From Rhizobium sp. NZLR1 (GTDB lineage Bacteria; Pseudomonadota; Alphaproteobacteria; Rhizobiales; Rhizobiaceae): a stretch of DNA of 64,000 nt. The number at the start of each line of letters is the position of its first letter. Within the stretch, counting starts at the first letter, position 1. Shown here piece by piece: positions 34,543-45,106 of this stretch. The translations under genes were made by a program, and so were the position numbers. The notes under the pieces were generated by a model that made no database searches, had not been told where the DNA came from, and saw only the letters and a program-made list of their open reading frames with translations. The stretch covers positions 1,493,501 through 1,557,500 of the forward strand of contig NZ_CP071632.1 in the NCBI RefSeq assembly GCF_017357385.1, read 5' to 3'.

Positions 34543-36564
34543 TTAGAGGTGTTGGCCGGAAAGGCGCTTGCGGTGCAGCTCTTCGGCATTCGGCAACACA
34601 TCCTTCGGCAGACCGAAAATCTGACCGGGACGGATGCGGTCTGGATCGACGATCTTGTCTTCGTTGGCGATGTAGATCGTCGTGTAACGAACGCCGAGGC
34701 CATAGGTGCGGCGCGAGATCTGCCACAGCGTGTCGCCGCGGCGAATGATGACCGCCGCGTTGTTTGCCGTCAGCGGCGCCTGTTCGATCGTCTTCGGCTG
34801 ATTGCCTACGACATCGTTTGCAGAGGTCACCGCCGGCGCGGGCGTGGCGGTAAGTTCAGCGATCATGCCACCCAGCCTGTCGAGTGCCGCGCCGACGGAC
34901 TTCGCGTCCCCAGGCAGGCTCTGCAGCAGCGTCAGCGCATTGCCGGCGACCTGAGAGGCGGCGCCGGACGCTTGCTTGAAGGCATCGGATGCATCTGCCG
35001 ACGCGCGGAAATCGGCGACCGAGCGCAGTGCGAATTCCGTTGCCGAGCGCGCTGCCGCAAGCTGTTCGGCGCCCGGCAGCTTGCCGTCGGCAAACAGCCC
35101 CTTCAGCAGGCCGAAGGCCTTGCCGGTCTCGGCCTTGCGCTTGCCGAGTTCGCCTTCGTCGAGCGGCACCATCGAGGAAGCGCCATTCGCGTCGGCAGGC
35201 GCGGATTGGGCGGCGACCCTCACCTGGTCGCCGGCAGGGCGATTGAAATTCACCGCCGCGCGAACGATCACCTTGCCGGAGGGATCGACAACATCAACGC
35301 GGATCTTGTGGTCGCCGACCGAAAGCGCCACCACACCGTCGATGACGAAATGGCCGTCCGAGCCGGCCGTGTCCTGGCCGACCAGGCTGTCGTCGGCATA
35401 ACCGACGACCTTGGCGTTGGCGCGCGCCGTGCCGGCAATGAAGATCTTGTTGCCTTCGATCTCGACGGCATTGACCATCACATCGGGCGCATTCGTCTTG
35501 TCGGGTGCGGCGGTGCCGGGGATGGCCGGTGCCGTGGCTGCGGCGCCGGAGGCGGCGTCGGTGAGGTTTGGCGTCTGCAGCGCCAGCTCGCCGGTCGGCG
35601 CAGCTGTTGTGGCAGGCGCAGGCGAGCTTTCGCCCGTGGCCGGCTTGTTGGAGGCATCAGCAACTTCGGTTCCGGCCTTCGGCGCGGTGATGATGCGGCT
35701 CGCTGTGCCGGGTTTGGATACCATGGCGAGCAGATTGGCACCGTTGCCGTCTTTCGGCACGGAAATGGTCGCGACTTCTTCGGAAAGCGAGCTCTTGCCG
35801 TCCTTGCCGGTGAACTTGAGCACCAGCTGGTGGTCGCCCGCTGCAAGCGGCTCGTCGAGAACCGCGGCGAAATCGCCGCTTGCATCGACATTGGCTGTCG
35901 TTACGACCTTTTCGCCGTCAAGCACTTCGAGCTTGCCGTTCGGTTCGGCGGAGCCGGCAATCACCGTCGAGCCGTCGGGCTCAACGCGCAAGACGTCGAA
36001 GGCGGGAAGCTTCGGGCCGGCATTCGCCGCTGCCGTGCTCGCAGCAGGGTCGGACGCACCGGTCAGCGCAGCCTCGGCCTTGGCGATCGCGGCAAGCGCA
36101 TCGGCGATGTTCTCCGGCAGCGCCTGGACGATAGCGAGCGCCTTCGCGCCGCCGTCCTTGGCTTTCGTGGCAAGCGTCTGGGTCGCCGGATCGAGGCCCT
36201 CGGGGATTGCGAAACCGGCAAGTGCGCCCAGCGCGTTGACGGCCTTGGTCTTGGTGGCGGCGAAGACATCGTCGGCAGGGCCCTTGCCGTCGGCAAACAG
36301 CGCCTTAAGTTCGCTGAGCGAGACGCTGGCGCCGGCCGAAAGGCGGCCCACCTTGTCGGCTGTCGCAGCCGCATCCGCCACAGCGGAGCGCGATGTCTTT
36401 GCCGACTCGTTAACCGTATCCTTGAGTTCCGTGCTCGCCTGGTTGATCGCGTCGCCGACCTTGCCTGCATCGCCGCCGATGCGCGGCATAACGAAAAACA
36501 CCATCAGTAGGATTGCGATTACGAGCACTGCAAGGGCCAGCAAGCCGGCACGGTTCTTCATCAT
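34543..36564 (-). CDS. LysM-domain envelope protein with duplicated Ig-like and helical modules
   Basis: 673 residues. One N-terminal membrane helix (about 7-27) anchors it in the inner membrane with the rest in the periplasm. Modules in order: helical region A (85-165, LFADGKGPADDVF), Ig-like strand module A (188-270), Pro/Ala/Thr linker (300-360), Ig-like module B (363-440), helical region B (485-570, LFADGKLPGAEQL), and LysM (605-655, RRGDTLWQISRRTYG), which binds glycan strands. The outer and inner pairs are duplicated in mirror order. ATG ATG at 36564 follows GGGAGA. A role in peptidoglycan-associated organisation is inferred; no enzyme motif seen. Confidence 0.85.
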   Translation of the reverse strand: MMKNRAGLLALAVLVIAILLMVFFVMPRIGGDAGKVGDAINQASTELKDTVNESAKTSRSAVADAAATADKVGRLSAGASVSLSELKALFADGKGPADDVFAATKTKAVNALGALAGFAIPEGLDPATQTLATKAKDGGAKALAIVQALPENIADALAAIAKAEAALTGASDPAASTAAANAGPKLPAFDVLRVEPDGSTVIAGSAEPNGKLEVLDGEKVVTTANVDASGDFAAVLDEPLAAGDHQLVLKFTGKDGKSSLSEEVATISVPKDGNGANLLAMVSKPGTASRIITAPKAGTEVADASNKPATGESSPAPATTAAPTGELALQTPNLTDAASGAAATAPAIPGTAAPDKTNAPDVMVNAVEIEGNKIFIAGTARANAKVVGYADDSLVGQDTAGSDGHFVIDGVVALSVGDHKIRVDVVDPSGKVIVRAAVNFNRPAGDQVRVAAQSAPADANGASSMVPLDEGELGKRKAETGKAFGLLKGLFADGKLPGAEQLAAARSATEFALRSVADFRASADASDAFKQASGAASQVAGNALTLLQSLPGDAKSVGAALDRLGGMIAELTATPAPAVTSANDVVGNQPKTIEQAPLTANNAAVIIRRGDTLWQISRRTYGLGVRYTTIYIANEDKIVDPDRIRPGQIFGLPKDVLPNAEELHRKRLSGQHL

Positions 36565-36718
36565 TATGTCTCCCAAGGCGGCAATTTGCCGTAGTAACCG
36601 AAATTGCTAGCGATTCCCGTTGCTTTTCACAAGCATTCAAAGCAATTCGGCAAGCTAGGCACGCTGCTTTCCAGTCAATTTTCTTGACTGCATTGAAATG
36701 GAATAGTTGTTTGCCTCT

Positions 36719-37342
36719 ATGACCGAACAATCTGTATCGATTCGATCCATCTGCGTTTACTGCGGCTCAAGGCCGGGACGCGATCCCTCCCACATGGCGG
36801 CCGGGCGCGCTCTCGGACGAGAGATCGCCGAATACGGCCTGCGCCTCGTCTATGGCGGGGGTACCAAAGGCATCATGGGCGCGGTCGCAAGCGGCGTGCT
36901 TTCAGGCGGCGGTCAGGTCACGGGCATTATCCCCGAATTCCTGATCGATATGGAGGCGACTCGCCACTCGCTCGGTCAGCTCAACGAACTTATTGTAACC
37001 CCTGATATGCATGCGCGCAAACACACGATGTTCGAGCGTTCCGATGCTTTCGTCGCGCTGCCAGGCGGCATCGGCACGCTGGAGGAGATCGTCGAGATCA
37101 TGACCTGGGCACAGCTCGGCCGCCACGAAAAGCCGATGGTTTTTGCCAACGTCAACGGTTTCTGGGATCCGATGATGGAACTGATGCGCCATATGACCGA
37201 AGAAGGCTTCCTGCACACCGCCCACCGGGTGCAGCCGCTCGTCGTCGACGAGATCTCCGGCATCATTCCGGCGATCATGGCCCAGGCAGCCCAACTCGCC
37301 GCCGATCGTAACGGCGAGGACGAGGTGATCTCGAAGATGTAG
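36719..37342 (+). CDS. LOG-family nucleoside 5'-monophosphate phosphoribohydrolase
   Basis: 207 residues. The Rossmann-like LOG fold is marked by ICVYCGSRPGRD (about 10-21), VYGGGTKGIMGAV (about 43-55), RKHTMFERSDAF and the PGGxGTxxE motif LPGGIGTLEE (about 117-126), which binds AMP and supplies the catalytic Glu. Enzymes of this family (annotated TIGR00730, formerly lysine decarboxylase-like) release ribose 5-phosphate from nucleotides, including cytokinin ribotides. The ATG at 36719 is taken; an upstream TTG is possible. It is divergent from the LysM gene and converges on rarD. Confidence 0.92.
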   Translation: MTEQSVSIRSICVYCGSRPGRDPSHMAAGRALGREIAEYGLRLVYGGGTKGIMGAVASGVLSGGGQVTGIIPEFLIDMEATRHSLGQLNELIVTPDMHARKHTMFERSDAFVALPGGIGTLEEIVEIMTWAQLGRHEKPMVFANVNGFWDPMMELMRHMTEEGFLHTAHRVQPLVVDEISGIIPAIMAQAAQLAADRNGEDEVISKM

Positions 37343-37359
37343 AAGTCCGTACGGGCGCC

Positions 37360-38274
37360 TCAGCGCCCGCGGCTTCCCCTCAGCATCGACCAGCTGTAGA
37401 GGACCAGCCCTGCCCAGATCAGCGGGAAGGCAATCATGCGCGCCGTGCCGAGCGGCTCCTGGAAGACGAAGACCGCGATCAGGAAAATCATCGTCGGTGC
37501 GATATACTGCATGATGCCGATCGTCGAGAGTTTCAGCAGCTTGGCGCCGTTGGCATAGATCATCAGCGGCACAGCGGTAATGACGCCGCAGCCGAGCAGC
37601 AGCGTCGTATCTGCAAGGCCGGTGCGGTAGAGGTGGCCCTGGCCGCTGCCGAATTCGAGATAGAGGATATAGAGCAGGGCGGGTCCGCTGAGGATCAGCA
37701 CTTCGAGGAAGAAGCCCTGGTTCGGCCCGAGCGGCAGCGTCTTGCGGAGCAAAGCATAAAACCCCCACGAGATCGCCAGCGTCAGCGCCACCCATGGAAT
37801 GCCGCCGCTATCGAATGCGAGAATGGCGACGGCAAGCCCTGCCAGCGCGATCGCGGCGATCTGCAGCGGCTGCAGCTTCTCCTTGAGCAGCACCGAGCCG
37901 AGGAAGATGCTGAACAGCGGATTGATGAAATAACCGAGCGCCGCATCGAGCGAATGGCCGGCGCCGATCGCCCAGACATAAGTGCCCCAGTTGACGGTGA
38001 TCAGCGACGCCGTCAGCGCTGCCATCGCCAGCATGCGCGGCGAGCGCAGCGCAGTCGCGATCTCCTGGGTGCGCCCGAGCACGATCAGAACGATGCCTGC
38101 CAGCGGCAGCGACCAGACGATGCGGTGGGCGATCACCTCGGCCGGCGAAATATGCGCCACCGCCTTCATGTAGATCGGCAGGAAGCCCCAGAGCAGATAG
38201 GCCGTCAGCGCGAAGGCGAAACCGCGCGGACTGTCTTCGTTCTTGGCCAAGGGAACGGATGCATCGGTCGACAT
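37360..38274 (-). CDS. rarD: RarD-type EamA-family transporter
   Basis: 304 residues with ten hydrophobic segments in two EamA-like halves. FALTAYLLWGFLPIYMKAV (about 21-39), AHRIVWSLP (about 49-57) and NPLFSIFLGSVLLKE are hallmarks of RarD proteins of the drug/metabolite transporter superfamily. Linked in E. coli to chloramphenicol sensitivity, but the natural substrate is unknown. It lies 173 bases downstream of cimA in the same direction; whether they share a transcript is unclear. Confidence 0.9.
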   Translation of the reverse strand: MSTDASVPLAKNEDSPRGFAFALTAYLLWGFLPIYMKAVAHISPAEVIAHRIVWSLPLAGIVLIVLGRTQEIATALRSPRMLAMAALTASLITVNWGTYVWAIGAGHSLDAALGYFINPLFSIFLGSVLLKEKLQPLQIAAIALAGLAVAILAFDSGGIPWVALTLAISWGFYALLRKTLPLGPNQGFFLEVLILSGPALLYILYLEFGSGQGHLYRTGLADTTLLLGCGVITAVPLMIYANGAKLLKLSTIGIMQYIAPTMIFLIAVFVFQEPLGTARMIAFPLIWAGLVLYSWSMLRGSRGR

Positions 38275-38447
38275 CGGGGTGTTTCCATCTTTGTTCTTCT
38301 TCTGATCCGGCCTAGCTTAAGCGCCGTGAATAGGCCAATTCATTTCGTTGAATGAACCTTGAGAGAATTTGAAGCGGAAACGAGGCGACGGACGGATGAT
38401 GGCGGCAAAGACCGGCAAGGCTTCCTCGCCGAACCGGCGGAAGAGAC

Positions 38448-40064
38448 TTATTCCGCCGCGATCTTGCCTGCCAGCTGCCGGTTCTTCATCAACTTGTAGA
38501 TGACGGAGTCCATCAGTGCTTGGAACGAGGCGTCGATGATGTTCTCCGAGACGCCGACCGTCCACCAGCGCACGCCGTCGCTGTCGGTGGACTCGATCAG
38601 AACGCGGGTGATCGCCTCCGTGCCGCCATTGAGGATACGCACCTTGAAATCGGCGAGCACCAGATCGTCGATCTCGTGCTGGTATTTGCCGAAATCCTTG
38701 CGTAGCGCGAGGTCGAGCGCGTTCACCGGGCCTTCGGCATCGGCAACCGACATCAGCGTCTGGCCGTCGATGGTGATCTTCACCACGGCCTCGGAGACGA
38801 TCTTCACGCGGCCAAGACTGTCGAAGCGGCGCTCGATCATCACCCGGAAGCCTTCGATGGTGAAGAATTCCGGGATCGTGCCAAGCGTGCGGTGCGCCAG
38901 CAGCTCGAAGCTCGCATCTGCGCCCTCATAGGCATAGCCGATGGATTCACGTTCCTTGACGATCGAGATCAGCAAGTCGAGCTTTGGATCGTCCTTGGCG
39001 ACGGTAATGCCGCGCCGCTTCAGCGCATTGATGAAGTTCGCCTTGCCGCCCTGGTCTGACACCATGACCTTGCGGAAGTTGCCGACGGTCTCCGGCGGCA
39101 CGTGTTCATAGGTCCGCGGGTCCTTGATCAGCGCCGATGCATGGATGCCGGCCTTGGTGGCGAAGGCGGAAGCGCCGACATAGGGCATCTGATGATCAGG
39201 CGAGCGGTTGAGCAGCTCGTCGAAGGCATGCGAAAGGCGGGTGAGATTGAGCAGCCGCTCCTCGTCGATTGCCGTTTCGAAACGTGTGGTGTAGGCGCTC
39301 TTTAGCGCCAGCGTCGGGATCAGCGTCACCAGATTGGCATTGCCGCAACGCTCGCCGATGCCATTCAGCGTGCCCTGGATCTGCCGGACGCCGGCCTCGA
39401 CCGCGGCCAATGAATTGGCGACCGCCTGGCCGGTGTCGTTATGGGCATGAATCCCAAGACAGTGGCCGGGAACGCCTGAGGCGATCACCGCCTCGACGAT
39501 GGCGCGCACCTCCGGCGGCTGCGTGCCGCCATTTGTGTCGCAGAGCACCACCCAGCGGGCGCCGCTGTCATAGGCGGTCTTGGCGCAGGCGAGCGCATAG
39601 GCCGGATTGGCCTTGAAGCCGTCGAAGAAATGCTCGCAATCGACAATCGCCTCCTTGCCGGCGCCGACCGCCGCCTTGACGCTTTCGGCGATGCTTTCGA
39701 GGTTTTCCTCATTAGTGCAGCCAAGCGCCACCGCAACATGATAATCCCAGCTCTTGGCGACGAAACAGATGGCGTCGGATTTCGCCTGCAGCAGCCCGGC
39801 AATGCCGGGATCATTGGAAACCGAAACGCCCGCCCGCTTCGTCATGCCGAAGGCAACGAAGGCGGCCCGGCTGGTGCGCTTCTCGCTGAAGAAGGCTGTA
39901 TCCGTCGGATTGGCGCCGGGATAGCCGCCCTCGACGTAATCGATGCCGAATTCGTCCAGCATCGCGGCGATCGCAATCTTGTCCTCGACCGAGAAATCGA
40001 TGCCGGGCGTCTGCTGCCCGTCCCGGAGCGTCGTGTCGAAGAGGTAGATTTTTTCCTTGGTCAC
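38448..40064 (-). CDS. cimA: (R)-citramalate synthase CimA
   Basis: 538 residues. An HMGL-like TIM barrel begins FDTTLRDGQQTPG (about 9-21), with metal ligands in GIHAHNDTGQAVANS (about 204-218), followed by linker and LeuA-type regulatory dimer domain (about 400-530). The length and the EGGYPGANPTD motif match TIGR00977 proteins, which condense acetyl-CoA and pyruvate to citramalate for isoleucine synthesis, rather than LeuA or NifV. The start is GTG at 40064, with GGAG about 9 bases upstream. It is 87 bases after the pip operon, across a GC-rich hairpin. Confidence 0.9.
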   Translation of the reverse strand: MTKEKIYLFDTTLRDGQQTPGIDFSVEDKIAIAAMLDEFGIDYVEGGYPGANPTDTAFFSEKRTSRAAFVAFGMTKRAGVSVSNDPGIAGLLQAKSDAICFVAKSWDYHVAVALGCTNEENLESIAESVKAAVGAGKEAIVDCEHFFDGFKANPAYALACAKTAYDSGARWVVLCDTNGGTQPPEVRAIVEAVIASGVPGHCLGIHAHNDTGQAVANSLAAVEAGVRQIQGTLNGIGERCGNANLVTLIPTLALKSAYTTRFETAIDEERLLNLTRLSHAFDELLNRSPDHQMPYVGASAFATKAGIHASALIKDPRTYEHVPPETVGNFRKVMVSDQGGKANFINALKRRGITVAKDDPKLDLLISIVKERESIGYAYEGADASFELLAHRTLGTIPEFFTIEGFRVMIERRFDSLGRVKIVSEAVVKITIDGQTLMSVADAEGPVNALDLALRKDFGKYQHEIDDLVLADFKVRILNGGTEAITRVLIESTDSDGVRWWTVGVSENIIDASFQALMDSVIYKLMKNRQLAGKIAAE

Positions 40065-40105
40065 CGCGATGTCTCCGGGGCATTGATTGTTTTTATCCGG
40101 AGCTT

Positions 40106-40134
40106 ACCCCCCTTGCCCTGCCGGGCAGAGGGGT
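40106..40134 (-). other. GC-rich hairpin between pip and cimA
   Basis: ACCCCTCTGCCC pairs with GGGCAAGGGGGT on the minus strand around a GGCA loop. There is no T tract, so an intrinsic terminator is doubtful; it may protect the 3' end of the pip mRNA. Confidence 0.4.
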
Positions 40135-40151
40135 AGTCACGGCGTGTAGCA

Positions 40152-41583
<1,432 letters not shown>

Positions 41584-41587
<4 letters not shown>

Positions 41588-42072
41588 GAGATCTCTCCGA
41601 GGGGCCAGCTTTTCGTGTCGTGATCGGGGTGCTGATGGTTGCTTGCCGCAATCGCGTTCTCGCGGTCGGGCGTTTCAGCCTGTGGTTCCAGCGGCAGTCC
41701 GGGGAGCGCGTGAAACCAGGACATCTTGCGGTCGGTGTTCGATTGCATCACCGGCCTGACCGCCTCGGGATTATCGAGAGAGCCGAGCATGATGTTGATG
41801 AAATCCATCTCCGGAATGTCGTAGAACAGCGGCGTGCCGCAATCGCCGCAGAAGCCGCGCCGCACCAGATCCGAGGATTGAAACCATTTCGCCGCGCCGC
41901 GCGTCAGCTCGAAATCTTGACGCTTCGCTGCTGCAAGCGGCATGAAATAATTGCCGGCCGCCTTCTGGCACATGCGGCAATGGCAAAGGTGGGGATAACC
42001 GAGTTCGCCTTCAGCGCGGTAACGCACCGCCCCGCACTGGCACCCACCGCTTCTGTCTGCGTCCACTGTCAT
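41584..42072 (-). CDS. GFA-family zinc protein, paralogue 2
   Basis: 162 residues from ATG at 42072, which overlaps the next stop by 4 bases. Cys motifs GGCQCGAVRYR, CHCRMCQKAAGNY and CGDCGTPLFY are intact. The C-terminus again reads HQHPDHDTKSWP. The tail contains SWFHALPGLPLEPQ, shared with formaldehyde-activating-type members. Sequence is clearly related to its two neighbours but not near-identical, so the triplication is old. Confidence 0.9.
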
Positions 42073-42545
42073 CGGGGCTCCTTGGGCGGCCATGCCTGCG
42101 TCTCATGATCGGGATGCTGGAAGGAGACGAGTTCGAGCACGAAGGGGGCGGCTTGCGCATCCTCCTCCGTCCGGTGCCCCGGCAGTTCGTGCAGATGATC
42201 GACGAAGCCGATCTTGCCCTCGATGCCGAATTGCACCACCGGCGGGAGCGCCGAAGGATCGTCGAAGGCGCCCGCGGCAATCGCAACCCCGTCAGGCGCC
42301 TCGTAGGAAAGCGGCGTCCCGCAATCGCCGCAGAAGCCGCGCTCGACGAAATTGGAAGAGCGGAACATTTTCCGCTCTCCGCGCGTCCACGCAAAATCGG
42401 CGCCGCGCACCGACACCAGCGGCGCATAATAAGCCCCGAACGCCTTCTGGCACATGCGGCAATGACAGATCGACGAATCCTTGAGTTCGCCGCTGACGCG
42501 AAAGCGCACCGCACCGCACTGGCAGCCGCCGGTATAGGTGGTCAT
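42069..42545 (-). CDS. GFA-family zinc protein, paralogue 3
   Basis: 158 residues. GGAGG 8 bases before the ATG at 42545 makes this the first gene of the operon; the TTG 6 bases upstream is less likely. Ligands are in GGCQCGAVRF, CHCRMCQKAFGAYY and CGDCGTPLSY. HLHELPGHRTEEDA near the end and FQHPDHETQAWP match the group. Substrate unknown. A G-quadruplex-like tract separates it from cysS. Confidence 0.9.
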   Translation of the reverse strand: MTTYTGGCQCGAVRFRVSGELKDSSICHCRMCQKAFGAYYAPLVSVRGADFAWTRGERKMFRSSNFVERGFCGDCGTPLSYEAPDGVAIAAGAFDDPSALPPVVQFGIEGKIGFVDHLHELPGHRTEEDAQAAPFVLELVSFQHPDHETQAWPPKEPR

Positions 42546-42568
42546 GGACAATCCCTCCGCAACAATGT

Positions 42569-42588
42569 GGGGAGGGGTTGGGGAGGGG
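42569..42588 (+). other. G-quadruplex-type motif
   Basis: Four runs of four G with loops A, TT and A, on the plus strand, in the 64-base gap between cysS and the first GFA gene. Because both flanking genes are on the minus strand, RNA would carry the C-rich version and the G4 could form on the template DNA. Confidence 0.7.
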
Positions 42589-42609
42589 CGTTATCCCCAG
42601 ACACCACTC

Positions 42610-44001
42610 TCACCGCTTGACCTCCCACGTCGTCACCCGCTCGCCGGTCGCCGTATCCCTGCCGTCCTTCAGCTGGATGCCTTTCGCGGTCAGCTCGTCG
42701 CGGATCTTGTCGGCCTCAGCAAAATTCTTCGCCTTCAGCATTTCCAAACGCATGGCGACCAGCGCATCGACTGCCGCTGCGACGGCCGCGTCGATTTCTG
42801 CTTTCCTCGGCAGCAGCCCGAGGAGGGCAGCGGTTGCCGCGAAGGCGGCGCCGGCGGCGGGATCCGTATGGGCAGCTTGCGCCAAGGCATGCAATGCCTG
42901 CACCGCCGCCACCGTGTTGAGGTCGTCGGCCAGCGCGTTGAGCACGGTTTCATCGGGCGCTGCATCGCCGGCTTCGGTCGCCGGCCATTTGGCGAGCAGA
43001 CGTTCGGCCTCTTCCAGTCGCTTGATCGAAAAGTCGATCGGCTCGCGATAATGCGTCATCAGCATGGCAAGGCGCAGCACCTGGCCCGGCCATTTGCGGC
43101 CGCCGAAGGTTTCCGTGTGCAGCAACTCGTGGATGGTGACGAAATTGCCTTCGGATTTCGACATCTTGCGGCCTTCGACCTGCAGGAAGCCGTTATGCAT
43201 CCAGACATTCGCCATCACCTCGGTGCCGTGGGCGCAACGCGACTGGGCGATCTCGTTTTCATGATGCGGGAAGATCAGGTCCAGCCCGCCGCCATGAATG
43301 TCGAAGACATCGCCGAGATAGCGCTTGCTCATCGCCGAGCACTCGATGTGCCAGCCAGGCCGGCCGCGGCCCCACGGGCTCTCCCAGCCGGGCTCGTTGT
43401 GGCTCGACAGCTTCCAGAGCACGAAATCGCCCGGGTTCTTCTTGTGCGCGTCGACGGCGATGCGGGCGCCGGCCTGTTGCTCGTCGAGCGGGCGCTTCGA
43501 AAGTTGGCCGTAATCCGCCATGGACTTGGTGTCGAACAGCACTTCGCCGGCTGCGACATAGGCATGGCCATTGCCGATCAGCTTCTCGATGATCTCGATC
43601 ATCTCAGCGATATTGTCGGTCGCCCGCGGCTCGAAGGTCGGCTCCAGGCAGCCGAGTTCGGCGACATCGGCGTGAAATTGCGTCTCGGTCTTTTCGGTGA
43701 CCGCGCGGATCGCTTCATTCAGCGGCAGGCCCGGATGATCCCGGAGCGCCCGCGCATTGATCTTGTCATCGACGTCGGTGATGTTGCGGGCATAGGTGAC
43801 GTGGCCTTCGCCATAGACATGGCGCAGCAGCCCGAACAGCACGTCGAAGACGATGACCGGCCGGGCATTGCCGATATGAGCGAAATCATAGACGGTCGGG
43901 CCGCAGACATACATGCGGACATTGTTGGGATCGATCGGCGAAAGAACCGATTCTTCCCGTGTCAGCGTGTTGTACAGCCTCAGTTCCGGCATGCCGCCCA
44001 T
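42610..44001 (-). CDS. cysS: Cysteinyl-tRNA synthetase
   Basis: 463 residues, class I. The HIGH-like motif is [10 protein letters not shown] (about 39-48) and KMSKSEGN (about 275-282) is the second signature. Zinc ligands include Cys33 (VCGPTVYD), the Cys in WHIECSAMS and His in [13 protein letters not shown]-terminal helical region (about 350-463) binds tRNA. GGGAG precedes the ATG at 44001; a second in-frame ATG follows at 43992. The gene stands 64 bases upstream of the GFA operon, possibly cotranscribed. Confidence 0.97.
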   Translation of the reverse strand: MGGMPELRLYNTLTREESVLSPIDPNNVRMYVCGPTVYDFAHIGNARPVIVFDVLFGLLRHVYGEGHVTYARNITDVDDKINARALRDHPGLPLNEAIRAVTEKTETQFHADVAELGCLEPTFEPRATDNIAEMIEIIEKLIGNGHAYVAAGEVLFDTKSMADYGQLSKRPLDEQQAGARIAVDAHKKNPGDFVLWKLSSHNEPGWESPWGRGRPGWHIECSAMSKRYLGDVFDIHGGGLDLIFPHHENEIAQSRCAHGTEVMANVWMHNGFLQVEGRKMSKSEGNFVTIHELLHTETFGGRKWPGQVLRLAMLMTHYREPIDFSIKRLEEAERLLAKWPATEAGDAAPDETVLNALADDLNTVAAVQALHALAQAAHTDPAAGAAFAATAALLGLLPRKAEIDAAVAAAVDALVAMRLEMLKAKNFAEADKIRDELTAKGIQLKDGRDTATGERVTTWEVKR

Positions 44002-44354
44002 TCCACTCTCCCATCAGTACAATCAGAAATATCGCGACCGGCGGGCCGGGGCGTTTCGCATCTTGACTATTTGGGAGACGAAAACGGCCGGGCCAGCGCT
44101 TGCGCTAGCGAATAATCTTTCCGCAGATAATGCAGATAACCGTTTTCATGCCGCGTTTTATGGCGTGGGAATGACGTTTGGTCAAGAGGGGCGAGGAACG
44201 ATCCCGGCAGCAACTGAAGCGGCGCATCCGGTGAATCGATTGCAAGGCCGAAGGTCCGCGAAGACAAACAGCGCGTCTTCAGATTCGTCTGCCATTTTCG
44301 CGGCGCAAATCTTCTATAGCCAGCTGAAACCTGCTGAAAATATGGGAGAAATGT
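44002..44354. other. Intergenic region between cysS and the GH25 gene
   Basis: 353 bases with no supportable gene. A run from about 44060 to 44200 is free of stop codons on the minus strand but has no RBS and no recognisable protein. It must hold the promoters of both divergent genes; none could be assigned confidently. Confidence 0.5.
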
Positions 44355-45104
44355 GTGAGGAGCGTGGTTCGGTGGACAATCGGAGCGACCGCAATTGTGG
44401 TGGTCGCATCCGCTGCATATCTGGCGTACGATTTCGGAATGCTTCGCTTCAACAATCCGTCCTTGAGCCGCTATCCGATCCAGGGCATCGATGTCAGCCA
44501 TCACCAGGGTGACATTGATTGGAAGATGGTGGCCGCGCAGCCCAACGTCCGTTTCGCGATCATGAAGGCGACCGAAGGCGGAGATCACAAGGATTCCAGG
44601 TTCGCCGACAACTGGCGGCGCGCCGGCGATGCAGGACTGGTCAGGGGCGCTTATCATTTCTTCACCTTCTGCCGCCCGGGCAAGGATCAGGCGCAGAACG
44701 TCCTCGCGACCGTGCCGAAACAGCCGGGAACCCTGCCGATCGCCGTCGATCTGGAGTTCGTCGGCAATTGCAACAAGGTCCCGACTGTCGAGGAAATGGC
44801 GACTGAGGTGAACGCCTTCTTTACCGAGCTGACAGGCACCTTTCCGGAAAAGCCGATCTTTTACGTCACGCAGGAATTCTTCGATCGCTATCTGAAAGGC
44901 AATGAATCCCGCTTCCCCGACCATTTCCTGTGGCTGCGAAGCGTGTTCCAAGAACCGACGCAGGAAGACTGCGGTGGTTGGTCGATCTGGCAATTTGCCG
45001 ACAACGGCACTGTCGACGGCATTCAGGGAGCGGTGGACCTCAATGCCGTGTGCCCGTCGGAAACGGGCTTCGCACATCTGTTCCCAGCCGTTGCTGTCAA
45101 ATGA
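44355..45104 (+). CDS. Membrane-anchored GH25 lysozyme (muramidase)
   Basis: 249 residues from GTG at 44355 (GGGAGAA upstream). A single N-terminal hydrophobic segment (about 8-26) is a signal anchor or signal peptide. The GH25 barrel starts GIDVSHHQGDIDW (about 44-56) with a catalytic Asp, then AIMKATEGG (about 68-76) and the second acidic pair in AVDLEF (about 133-138). It hydrolyses the MurNAc-GlcNAc bond of peptidoglycan. It is a lone plus-strand gene among minus-strand neighbours. Its physiological role in a host-associated Gram-negative is open. Confidence 0.92.
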   Translation: MRSVVRWTIGATAIVVVASAAYLAYDFGMLRFNNPSLSRYPIQGIDVSHHQGDIDWKMVAAQPNVRFAIMKATEGGDHKDSRFADNWRRAGDAGLVRGAYHFFTFCRPGKDQAQNVLATVPKQPGTLPIAVDLEFVGNCNKVPTVEEMATEVNAFFTELTGTFPEKPIFYVTQEFFDRYLKGNESRFPDHFLWLRSVFQEPTQEDCGGWSIWQFADNGTVDGIQGAVDLNAVCPSETGFAHLFPAVAVK

Positions 45105-45106
45105 CG

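Noticed and set aside
33937..36510. 857-residue plus-strand frame opposite the LysM and ABC genes
   Set aside because: Composition dominated by Arg/Gly, spans two opposite genes and has no domain; a GC-frame shadow.
40106..40134. Hairpin after pip as an intrinsic terminator
   Set aside because: The stem is good but there is no T tract on the transcribed strand, so it is listed only as a hairpin.
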